From Parvibaculum sp002684405 (GTDB lineage: Bacteria > Pseudomonadota > Alphaproteobacteria > Parvibaculales > Parvibaculaceae): 64,000 nucleotides of DNA. Position 1 is the first letter of the stretch. Each line of letters begins with the position of its first letter. The stretch covers positions 620,001 through 684,000 of the forward strand of contig OZ223206.1 in the NCBI GenBank assembly GCA_965140395.1. The letters run 5' to 3'. Shown one piece after another: positions 7,795-16,699 of the stretch. Position numbers and translations under genes: made by a program. The notes under the pieces were generated by a model. The model searched no databases. It was not told the DNA's origin and saw nothing but the letters and a program-made list of their open reading frames with translations.

Positions 7795-9255
7795 CTATTC
7801 TCCTGCTTCCCGGTCTTCCACCACCGGCACGCCGAAAGGCGACACCCCGCGCACGTGATCGTCCACACGCAGGCGGTGCTTCAGCGGCGGGAATGCGCGC
7901 TGCGAACAATCGAGCCTTTCACAGAGGCGACAATTGACCCCGATGGGCATGGCGCCACGCTCATCGTCGAGATCGTAGCCCTGGCTGTAGATGAGGTTTC
8001 GTGCATGGGCGATATCGCACCCGAGGCCGACCACATATTGGTCGCCCGGCACGCCTATCCCCGAGCCCGCCCGGCTCACCGTGCGGGCGATGGAGAAATA
8101 GCGCGTACCGTCTTCCATCTGCACGATCTGCGTATAAACCTGCCCCGGCACGCGGAAGGCGTCATGCACGTTCCAGCGGGGGCATGTGCCGCCAAAACGT
8201 GCAAAGTGGAACCCTGCGGCTGAAAAGCGCTTGGAAACATTCCCCGCATTGTCCACACGGATGAGGAAGAAGGGGATGCCCTTCGCACCGGGCCGTTGCA
8301 GCGTCGTCAGGCGATGGCAGACCTGCTCGAAGCTCGTGCCGAAACGGCGGCCCAGCAAACGGATATCGTAATTGGTCTGCTCCGCGGTCCTGAGAAAGGC
8401 GTCATAGGGCATGAGGAGCGCCGCCGCGAAATAATTCGCCAGTGCCACCCGCAGCAGACGGCAGGCTTCGTCGCTGTCGAGACCTGAGCTTTCGACGATA
8501 TCCTCGATGGTACGCGACTGTTCGAAATAACCGAGTTGATAAGCAAGCTGGAAGGAGCGTCCTGGCTGGTCGAGCAGTTCGGACAGGAAAATCGTCTGAC
8601 GGTGCCGGTCGTAGCGGCGCAACTCGCCGGACATGATGTCGGCGGGCGCAATCCGGGTCGAGACGCCATGTTTGTCACGCAAAGCGTTGCGCAGGCTGAC
8701 ATAGGGTTCGTCCGCACTGATGCGTGCGCTCTCATAGAGCTCTTCCGCGGCCGCGTCGAGCGCGGGGAAATGGTTCTTGCGACTGTTGATGAAGTCCCGC
8801 ACCTCTTCCAGCGGCAGGCCGGGTGTATCGCTCGCATCGTCGATATCGCGATCGGCGAGACGTTCGGCCAGCATGGCTCCACTGGTCATGGATTCCTGAT
8901 AGGCGCGGTAGAGCGTCGACACCGCGTCGGCAAAGGCGGGGCTTGCCGCAGCAACCTCCTGCAGGTCCTGGATGGAGAGCCCGGCGTCGCGAAAGACGGG
9001 ATCGGCGAATATTTCACGCAGCACGGTGAGGGCGCGCGCCTCATCGTCACCGCCCAGCGTTCTGAGATCGACATCGAAAACTTCGGCGAGTTTGAGCAGA
9101 ATCTGTACCGACACGGGTCTCTGGTTGCGTTCGATCAGGTTGAGATAGCTCGCAGAGATGCCGAGATTTTCCGCCATACGGGCCTGAGTGAGTTTCCGCT
9201 CGCGGCGCAGGCGCCTGATGCGCGGACCGGCAAAAACCTTCTTTTCGGCTGCCAT
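7795..9255 (-). CDS. ScfR/RamB-type XRE-family regulator of short-chain fatty acid metabolism
   Basis: 486-residue transcription factor. Residues about 12-70 form a Cro/C1 helix-turn-helix (LTQARMAENLGISASYLNLI). The middle is an IrrE/ImmA-like region whose peptidase HExxH is replaced by FQLAYQLG. The C-terminal DUF2083 domain carries a cysteine cluster (GVNCRLCERLDCSQRAFPP). Proteins of this architecture control glyoxylate-shunt or propionyl-CoA genes in response to acyl-CoA or acetate status. Here it is divergent from malate synthase and isocitrate lyase, the expected targets. Its stop lies 5 bases from the convergent DUF2474 gene. Confidence 0.88.
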   Translation of the reverse strand: MAAEKKVFAGPRIRRLRRERKLTQARMAENLGISASYLNLIERNQRPVSVQILLKLAEVFDVDLRTLGGDDEARALTVLREIFADPVFRDAGLSIQDLQEVAAASPAFADAVSTLYRAYQESMTSGAMLAERLADRDIDDASDTPGLPLEEVRDFINSRKNHFPALDAAAEELYESARISADEPYVSLRNALRDKHGVSTRIAPADIMSGELRRYDRHRQTIFLSELLDQPGRSFQLAYQLGYFEQSRTIEDIVESSGLDSDEACRLLRVALANYFAAALLMPYDAFLRTAEQTNYDIRLLGRRFGTSFEQVCHRLTTLQRPGAKGIPFFLIRVDNAGNVSKRFSAAGFHFARFGGTCPRWNVHDAFRVPGQVYTQIVQMEDGTRYFSIARTVSRAGSGIGVPGDQYVVGLGCDIAHARNLIYSQGYDLDDERGAMPIGVNCRLCERLDCSQRAFPPLKHRLRVDDHVRGVSPFGVPVVEDREAGE

Positions 9256-9484
9256 GTGACTGACTCTCTTACAGGAATCCGGATCCCAAACGATCCGGCT
9301 CCACTGAAATTAATTTACAAAATTTACATTTTCAACAAAAACGACAGCGAATCTTGTTAACAACTTTACTTCAATCTTTTCAATAGCTTAGGAAATGGAG
9401 CCTCGGTCATGGACATTCGGCTGTCGTCAATGTATGACCTCCGCAAATCCAGAACCCAAGTACGGCCAGCGGAGGCGAGCAAGC
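9256..9484. promoter_or_regulatory. Divergent scfR / malate synthase control region
   Basis: An AT-rich 229-base gap with several symmetric elements. CCGGATC-N6-GATCCGG (9279-9298) lies just upstream of the scfR start. Two AATTTAC copies stand nine bases apart (9312-9318, 9321-9327). A perfect TTGTTAACAA palindrome lies at 9354-9363. Their placement suggests operators for the adjacent ScfR-like protein and its autoregulation; the assignment is inference. Confidence 0.5.
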
Positions 9485-11101
<1,617 letters not shown>

Positions 11102-11147
11102 AACCGGGCCCCCTCACCCATCCCCTCCGACTACGAGGAATGAAACC

Positions 11148-12440
11148 ATGAGTAAGACTTTTTACGACCTCGTTCCCGGCGCACCCAAGGGCCGGTTCGA
11201 CAATGTTGAGCGCAACTACAGCGTCGAAGACGTTGAAAAGCTGCGCGGCTCCTTCCCCATCGAGTACACGCTCGCCACGCGCGGTGCGAACAAGCTCTGG
11301 GACGGCCTCCACACGGAAGACTACATCCACTCGCTCGGCGCCCTTTCCGGCAACCAGGCGATGCAGATGGTCCGTGCCGGCCTGAAGGCGATCTATCTCT
11401 CCGGTTGGCAGGTTGCCGCCGATGCGAACACCGCCTCCGCCATGTACCCGGACCAGAGCCTCTACCCGGCCAATGCCGGTCCGGAGCTTGCCCGCCGTAT
11501 CAACCGCACGCTGAAGCGCGCGGATGAGATCGAGCATTCCGAAGGCGGCGCGCAGCGCGACTGGTTCGTGCCGATCGTGGCCGATGCGGAAGCCGGCTTC
11601 GGCGGCCCGCTCAACTGCTTCGAAATCATGAAGGCCTATATCGAGGCCGGTGCCGCTGGCGTCCACTATGAAGACCAGCTCGCTTCTGAAAAGAAGTGCG
11701 GCCATCTGGGCGGCAAGGTGCTGATCCCGACCAAGCAGCACATCCGTAACCTGAACGCCGCGCGCCTCGGCGCCGACGTGATGGGCACGCCGACCCTCAT
11801 CATGGCTCGTACGGATGCTGAGTCCGCCAAGCTCATCACCTCCGACATCGACGAGTACGATCACGACTTCATCGACTTCGATGCCGGCCGTACGGCTGAA
11901 GGCTTCTACCGCCTGAAGGACGGCACGGGCGTCGATCACTGCATCAATCGCGGCCTGGCCTTCGCGCCCTACGCCGACCTGCTGTGGTGGGAAACATCGG
12001 TTCCGAACCTCGACGACGCCAAGCGCTTCGCCGAAGCGGTCAAGAAGAAGTATCCGGACCAGATGCTGGCGTACAACTGCTCGCCGAGCTTCAACTGGGA
12101 AGCCAACCTGGACAAGGACACGATTGCCAAGTTCCAGCGCGAAATCGCGGCCATGGGCTACAAGTACCAGTTCGTGACGCTGGCCGGCTTCCATCAGCTC
12201 AACTACGGCATGTTCGAGCTGGCTCGCGGCTACAAGGATCGCGGCATGGCCGCCTATTCCGAGCTGCAGCAGGCCGAGTTCGGTGCCGAAGGCGACGGCT
12301 ACACCGCCACGCGTCACCAGCGCGAAGTGGGCACGGGCTATTTCGACATGGTCTCCGTGGCTGCCGCCGGTGGCCAGAGCTCCACGACCGCCCTTGGCGA
12401 GTCCACGGAAGCTGCGCAGTTCAAGAAGTCGGCCGACTAA
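11148..12440 (+). CDS. aceA: Isocitrate lyase
   Basis: First glyoxylate-shunt enzyme, cleaving isocitrate to succinate and glyoxylate. The 430-residue protein contains the signature KKCGH at residues 182-186, with Cys184 as catalytic base, plus the Mg-binding region IVADAEAGFGG and the YNCSPSFNW segment. A GAGGAA ribosome site precedes the start. A strong intrinsic terminator follows the stop. Control by the ScfR-like regulator upstream of aceB is likely. Confidence 0.96.
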   Translation: MSKTFYDLVPGAPKGRFDNVERNYSVEDVEKLRGSFPIEYTLATRGANKLWDGLHTEDYIHSLGALSGNQAMQMVRAGLKAIYLSGWQVAADANTASAMYPDQSLYPANAGPELARRINRTLKRADEIEHSEGGAQRDWFVPIVADAEAGFGGPLNCFEIMKAYIEAGAAGVHYEDQLASEKKCGHLGGKVLIPTKQHIRNLNAARLGADVMGTPTLIMARTDAESAKLITSDIDEYDHDFIDFDAGRTAEGFYRLKDGTGVDHCINRGLAFAPYADLLWWETSVPNLDDAKRFAEAVKKKYPDQMLAYNCSPSFNWEANLDKDTIAKFQREIAAMGYKYQFVTLAGFHQLNYGMFELARGYKDRGMAAYSELQQAEFGAEGDGYTATRHQREVGTGYFDMVSVAAAGGQSSTTALGESTEAAQFKKSAD

Positions 12441-12470
12441 TCCAGTCGCTGCCACTTCAGCAAAACATGA

Positions 12471-12500
12471 AGGCCGCGGGAGCAATCCCGCGGCCTTTTT
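12471..12500 (+). terminator. Rho-independent terminator after isocitrate lyase
   Basis: An 11-base-pair GC-rich stem (AGGCCGCGGGA / TCCCGCGGCCT) with a GCAA loop is followed directly by TTTT. It ends the aceBA transcript. Confidence 0.92.
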
Positions 12501-12582
12501 CATGGCATCCAGAGTTTCCTTTGCGAAAAGCGCGACTGTCCGGATACGCTCTTGCCCATCAAACAAAATCCGAGGGAGTGAT

Positions 12583-13728
12583 ATGGCAGATTCCGCCATG
12601 GTCGATATTGAGGGAGAGGTCGCGCCGGGCTTCGAAGCCGTGCGCGATGCATTCGCAAGTAATTTCACCAAGGGGGGAGATGTCGGCGCTTCCTTCGCCA
12701 TCTGGAAAGACGGCGAGTATCTCGTCGATCTCTGGGGCGGGCACGCCGATGCCGCGCGCAGCAAAGCCTGGCAGCGCGATACGCTGCCCAATGTCTGGTC
12801 CACGACCAAGGCCGTGGCCGCTTTGTGCCTTGCACGTCTGGTCGAGCGCGGCGAGCTTTCCTATGACGATCCGGTCATAAAGTACTGGCCGGAATTCGGC
12901 GCTCATGGAAAAGACCGGCTCACGGTCGGTCAGGCGATTTCGCATCAGGCGGGCCTTTCCACCTTACGCGAGCCCCTTACCGAAGAAAATCTCTACGACC
13001 ACGACGACATGGCGGCGCGCATGGCCGCGGCCGAGCCGCTCTGGGAACCAGGCACGCGCTCGGGCTATCACGCACTTACCTATGCGTTCATCACGGGCGA
13101 ACTTGTGAAACGGATCACCGGCAAGACGATCGGTCAATTTTTCCGGGACGAGATCGCTGCGCCATGGAAGATCGACTTCTATATCGGCCTGCCGGAAAGC
13201 GAGGAAGGCCGCATTGCGGAAATGATTGCCGCGCCGAATGCACAGCCGCTCGACGCCGCCAACCTCAATGAAATCCAGAAGCTTACTTTCGCCAATCCCT
13301 CGCCCTCGGCGACGGCGCCCAACAGCCGCGCGTGGCGGAAGGCGGAAATTTCGTCCGCCAACGGCCGGGGGTCGGCCAGCGCCCTGGCAAAGCTCTTCGG
13401 AGCCGTCGCGGCGGGCGGCGCATTGAACGGCACAAGCCTTGTCAGCCGGGAGACGCTTGCCAAGCTTTCAGCCGAACAGATTTCGAACGAAGATCTGGTT
13501 CTGGGCCTTCAAGGAAGCTGGGGCGCCGGCGTTTTGCGTAATGTTGGCGGTCTTCTCTATGGTCCCAATGAGGCGACCATCGGCCATTCCGGATGGGGCG
13601 GCTCTTTCGTGCTATGCGATCCGGTAGCCGGTGTCGGCATTTCCTATGTCATGAACCAGATGGGCCCCGATCTCGCCGGCGACCCTCGTGCGATGGGACT
13701 GATCGCAGCAGCCTATGAGGCACTTTGA
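12583..13728 (+). CDS. Serine hydrolase / class C beta-lactamase-fold esterase
   Basis: 381-residue member of the beta-lactamase/family VIII esterase fold. The nucleophile motif STTK lies at residues 73-76 (WSTTKAVAAL), and the catalytic Tyr162 sits in SGYHALTYAF. The C-terminal part has GHSGWGGS near residue 330, equivalent to the third active-site box. It has no signal peptide, so a cytoplasmic esterase role is more likely than antibiotic resistance; the substrate is unknown. The start was chosen at the ATG after a GAGGGAG site. Confidence 0.85.
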   Translation: MADSAMVDIEGEVAPGFEAVRDAFASNFTKGGDVGASFAIWKDGEYLVDLWGGHADAARSKAWQRDTLPNVWSTTKAVAALCLARLVERGELSYDDPVIKYWPEFGAHGKDRLTVGQAISHQAGLSTLREPLTEENLYDHDDMAARMAAAEPLWEPGTRSGYHALTYAFITGELVKRITGKTIGQFFRDEIAAPWKIDFYIGLPESEEGRIAEMIAAPNAQPLDAANLNEIQKLTFANPSPSATAPNSRAWRKAEISSANGRGSASALAKLFGAVAAGGALNGTSLVSRETLAKLSAEQISNEDLVLGLQGSWGAGVLRNVGGLLYGPNEATIGHSGWGGSFVLCDPVAGVGISYVMNQMGPDLAGDPRAMGLIAAAYEAL

Positions 13729-13737
13729 CCGATTTTC

Positions 13738-13762
13738 GAGGCGGCGCGATATGTGCCGCCTC
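13738..13762 (+). terminator. Possible terminator after the serine hydrolase
   Basis: An 8-base-pair inverted repeat (GAGGCGGC / GCCGCCTC) lies ten bases after the stop; only a weak T run follows (ATTTTA). Confidence 0.45.
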
Positions 13763-13836
13763 GCACGACATTTTAGCGCCAGGGCGGATCACCTTTACCG
13801 TCGGCGCCACTACAACCCGACAGTATGAGGATGCCT

Positions 13837-14340
13837 ATGACGCCCCGCCCCGACGCAACGACAGTACCCGCCACCACAGACCTTTCCGATGAGTTCTCCG
13901 ACCGGCTTCAATATGCTGAACCTGTTTTTGCCGATTTCGGCGGCATCCTCGGTTTTTGCGGCGAGATCGTCACGCTGGCCGCCTTTGAGGACAACACGAA
14001 AGTCCGCGAGGCAGTGGAAAGCGAAGGCAAGGGCCGTGTGCTCGTCGTGGATGGGGGCGGCTCCATGCGCTGCGCCCTTTTCGGCGGCAATCTTGGAAAG
14101 CTGGCGGAAGAAAATGGCTGGGCCGGGGTGATCATCAATGGCTGCGTGCGCGATACGGCTGAGCTCGAAGACTGTGCGGTCGGCATCAAGGCGCTGGCGG
14201 TGCATCCGCGCAAAAGCGAGAAGCAGGGCCTTGGTGAATTCGGGAAAGTGTTTCAGTTCGCAGGCGTGACCTTCCGCCCGGGCGCATGGGCCTATGCGGA
14301 CGGCGACGGCATTGTCGTCTCCGACGAGAGGCTTGCCTGA
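13837..14340 (+). CDS. RraA-like / HMG-type aldolase family protein
   Basis: 167-residue protein of the RraA fold (regulator of ribonuclease E activity A; related to 4-hydroxy-4-methyl-2-oxoglutarate aldolase). Visible: VLVVDGGGSMRCALFGGNLG and the family core GVIINGCVRDTAELE with its Arg-Asp pair. At this length it resembles RraA more than the aldolases. Two in-frame ATGs lie six and twelve bases upstream; the chosen one follows GAGGATGCCT. I cannot tell from sequence whether it inhibits RNase E or is an enzyme. Confidence 0.82.
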   Translation: MTPRPDATTVPATTDLSDEFSDRLQYAEPVFADFGGILGFCGEIVTLAAFEDNTKVREAVESEGKGRVLVVDGGGSMRCALFGGNLGKLAEENGWAGVIINGCVRDTAELEDCAVGIKALAVHPRKSEKQGLGEFGKVFQFAGVTFRPGAWAYADGDGIVVSDERLA

Positions 14341-14367
14341 CTACTCCCGGCCTCGGCAGAGCAGGCG

Positions 14368-14544
14368 TCAGAAAATCAGGTCCTTGAGCTTCCACAACGC
14401 CAGCACGACCGTCGCTGCCGAAATCAGCATCCCGCCGCTAACCAAAACCACATCCACCGGACGAAGAGGTTCCATCTCGTCGAAGTCGCCCTGCCCATCG
14501 CGCTGATCAAGATTTCTGACCGGCTGCACACCCACTCGCCGCAT
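14368..14544 (-). CDS. Small single-pass membrane protein, unknown function
   Basis: A 58-residue reading frame with an excellent ribosome site (GGAGGAAGTGAGGC) directly before its ATG. The N-terminal half is polar (MRRVGVQPVRNLDQRDGQGD); the C-terminal half has one hydrophobic helix (VLVSGGMLISAATVVLALW) and ends KLKDLIF. I do not recognise the family. It is convergent with the RraA gene. Confidence 0.55.
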   Translation of the reverse strand: MRRVGVQPVRNLDQRDGQGDFDEMEPLRPVDVVLVSGGMLISAATVVLALWKLKDLIF

Positions 14545-14643
14545 GCCTCACTTCCTCCGATACATTCCCACCCCAAGGAACATGTCCCCGTCACACCAGA
14601 AGAAATGCGCCGGGACTTTGTGAAGTTAAGGTAACATCCGTTA

Positions 14644-14772
14644 TGGTTAGCAATCCATTCGAATTGGTATTCGAAGTAAAAAAAGGGCTAATGCGCTGGA
14701 TTTTTCGGTACACCGCACCGCAGCAACCGATTCCGGAAAAAGAATACTGCGCGACTGTTCGGGGAGCCTAGG
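14644..14772 (+). CDS. Possible 42-residue peptide gene
   Basis: A short frame begins MVSNPFELVFEVKKGL and ends at a TAG inside a hairpin (14760-14792). Its DNA includes ATTCGAA twice with a 12-base period (14657-14663, 14669-14675). The ribosome site (AAGG) is distant and weak. It is a candidate only and may be chance. Confidence 0.25.
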
Positions 14773-14792
14773 CGAATCACCCTCGCTCCCCG
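14760..14792. terminator. Inverted repeat at the speE 3' end
   Basis: CGGGGAGC and GCTCCCCG form an 8-base-pair stem with a 17-base loop, just downstream of the speE stop. There is no clear T run on the minus strand; TTTC follows on the plus strand. Confidence 0.35.
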
Positions 14793-14798
14793 TTTCAA

Positions 14799-15680
14799 TC
14801 AGCGACTACCTGTAATCTTCGACACATAACCCGGCAAAGCGAAAGCCGCCTTGTGGACTTCGGGCGTGTAGTACTGCGTCGAAAGGCCCGCGGCCTCATA
14901 GCGGCTGGCGAGTTCTTCGACCGGCACATCCAGCAGGGAGGTGTTGTCCGTCCCCCAGCCCATCGCCATCGGGCCGCCGACATAGGTCGGAATGGTGGCG
15001 AGATAGCAGGTGCCTGTCGCAAAAATCCGGCGGAATTTTTCCATGGTGCCCGCCAGCTCTTCAGACTGCATGAAAGGCACACCGTTCTGCGTAACGATGA
15101 CGCCGCCTTCATTCATGCACCCGGCACAAGCGCGATAGAACGCCTCACGGAAGAGTACTTCGCCCGGACCTATCGGGTCGGTCGAATCCACGATGATGAC
15201 GTCATAACGATCTTCCGTCTCTTCCACGAATTTCGCGCCATCGGCGAAAACCAGGTTGAGACGCGGATCGTCGAACGCTCCGTTGGAAACTTCGGCCAGA
15301 TGCTTCTTTGCAAACTCCGTCACCGAAGGGTCGATCTCGACCATGGTGACGTGCTCGACCGTCTTGTGACGCGTTACCTCACGCAGGATGCCGCCATCGC
15401 CGCCGCCGATTATGAGCACGCGTTTTGCGTTCCCATGCGCGAGGATCGGCACATGGGTCATCATCTCGTGATAGATGAACTCGTCGCGCATGGTGAGCTG
15501 TGTCACCCCATCAAGCGCCATCATCCGGCCGAACAACGCGTTCTCGAAAATCACCAGGGACTGCTGCCCGGTCTTTTCCTCATAGATCACCTTGTCCGCG
15601 CGAAAGGTGCAGACGAAACCCTCCTCTTCGTAGAGGGTTTCGTCGATCCAGCGTCCGCCTTTGTCGTCCTGAAACGGCAT
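14799..15680 (-). CDS. speE: Spermidine synthase
   Basis: Cytoplasmic aminopropyltransferase making spermidine from putrescine and decarboxylated S-adenosylmethionine. The 293-residue protein has the nucleotide-binding core LIIGGGDGGILREVTRH, the acidic VEIDPSV strand and DVIIVDSTDPIGPGEVLF, which carries the catalytic Asp region. The start codon overlaps the speD stop by one base (TGATG), so the two are translationally coupled. Confidence 0.95.
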   Translation of the reverse strand: MPFQDDKGGRWIDETLYEEEGFVCTFRADKVIYEEKTGQQSLVIFENALFGRMMALDGVTQLTMRDEFIYHEMMTHVPILAHGNAKRVLIIGGGDGGILREVTRHKTVEHVTMVEIDPSVTEFAKKHLAEVSNGAFDDPRLNLVFADGAKFVEETEDRYDVIIVDSTDPIGPGEVLFREAFYRACAGCMNEGGVIVTQNGVPFMQSEELAGTMEKFRRIFATGTCYLATIPTYVGGPMAMGWGTDNTSLLDVPVEELASRYEAAGLSTQYYTPEVHKAAFALPGYVSKITGSR

Positions 15681-16216
15681 CAGACCATGTCCTGTCCGCG
15701 CAGGTGTTCGCCGACACGGATGTCGGACGGACTGAAGGCTTCGCGCAGCACTTCGATGGCGTTATGCGGCTCGGCTTCGCCGCACATGAACACATCGAGC
15801 GCGGCATAGTCGGCTTCGGGCCAGCTATGGATGGAGATATGGCTCTCCGACAGCACGGCCACACCCGACACGCCGCCGTTCGGCGTGAAGTGATGCAGAT
15901 GGATGTGCAACAAGGTCGCCTTGGACACTTCCACACAGCGCCTGAGCGCCTTCTCGATATGCTCGATATCGTCCAGACGGCTCGCGCCGACCAGGTCGAT
16001 GATCAGATGCGTACCGGCATAGCGCACGCCGTCGCGCTCGATAAAGAAATCGGTGCGCTCGTCGGACGATGTGTAGGGCCCGGCTTCGACGGTATCGGCT
16101 TTTTCGGCCTCTTCCGACGGCGCCTGAACAGGAAACTCGAGTACTTCCGCCTGGGTGCTGCTTGAATCGCGGTTCAAGTCGATCCCCAATTGGAAGAGGG
16201 CATTGGATTCGGTCAT
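15680..16216 (-). CDS. speD: S-adenosylmethionine decarboxylase proenzyme
   Basis: Pyruvoyl enzyme supplying the aminopropyl donor for speE. The self-cleavage site is visible in LSESHISIHSWPE, where the second Ser becomes the pyruvoyl group; the conserved HSWPEADYAALDVFMCG follows. It is a class 1B-like enzyme with an N-terminal extension of about 50 residues (178 residues in all). The start was chosen at the ATG after GGGGAGAGG rather than a TTG 15 bases upstream. A long structured leader precedes it. Confidence 0.93.
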   Translation of the reverse strand: MTESNALFQLGIDLNRDSSSTQAEVLEFPVQAPSEEAEKADTVEAGPYTSSDERTDFFIERDGVRYAGTHLIIDLVGASRLDDIEHIEKALRRCVEVSKATLLHIHLHHFTPNGGVSGVAVLSESHISIHSWPEADYAALDVFMCGEAEPHNAIEVLREAFSPSDIRVGEHLRGQDMV

Positions 16217-16331
16217 AGTGCCTCTCCCCAACCAGTAGATGGACCTTGGCTTGCCGGACGCCGTCCCACATACATTTCCAGTAGGGGATCGCCCGCCGGG
16301 GCCTTGGATAAGTTATTACGATTTCGCGGAT

Positions 16332-16368
16332 GGAACGCGCTCACGCCCCTCGCTCGGGGCTATGTTCC
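16332..16368 (-). ncRNA. Composite hairpin in the speD leader
   Basis: Outer GGAAC/GTTCC arms (16364-16368 with 16332-16336) enclose inner GCCCC/GGGGC arms (16356-16360 with 16345-16349) around a 6-base loop. There is no U tract, so a terminator is unlikely; it may be a structural element of the leader RNA. Confidence 0.35.
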
Positions 16369-16464
16369 GGGTGCGAGGCCGAATGCACCTCGCTTCAACA
16401 GTCATGAGCTTGTCGGAATTTCCGAACGTTTCGCCCTGACGGAAGACCCGGTTGATCCGGGGCG

Positions 16465-16491
16465 TCAGCCCCTCGGTCTTGAACCGGCCAT
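16465..16491 (-). CDS. Candidate leader peptide MAGSRPRG upstream of speDE
   Basis: An 8-codon frame whose ATG lies 7 bases after GAGGGAG (16499-16505), a strong ribosome site. It uses the rare Arg codons AGA and AGG three codons apart and stops with TGA inside the hairpin region. The same frame stays open upstream for 60 codons in total, but the internal ATG has the better ribosome site. The design recalls ornithine/arginine-sensing leader peptides of other polyamine genes; function is inferred. Confidence 0.35.
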   Translation of the reverse strand: MAGSRPRG

Positions 16492-16699
16492 ATGCAATCT
16501 CCCTCGAAACCCGGCGGGTGGCCCGAAACGGTCGGCGCCGCCGAAATTGTCCAAAGAGACGCGTACGCCGTTACTTAACCGTGGTGGCCAGTGGCACGTG
16601 CGATTGCGTTCGAGCGGAGAAATAATGGCCATGACCGGCGCTGTCAATCAGTGTTGCAGCGCCGGAGCAAAATTTCACAATGTGACACCCACACCGGAG

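Larger units (their letters stand above)
16217..16699 (-). promoter_or_regulatory. Long leader / intergenic region upstream of speD
   Basis: A 483-base gap between speD and the amine oxidase gene, both on the minus strand. No normal gene is convincing. Read toward speD it holds a Shine-Dalgarno plus 8-codon frame (16465-16505), two mutually exclusive hairpins over its stop codon (16436-16472) and a composite hairpin (16332-16368), then speD. This suggests an attenuation-type or structured-RNA control of polyamine synthesis. I cannot locate the promoter. Confidence 0.5.
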
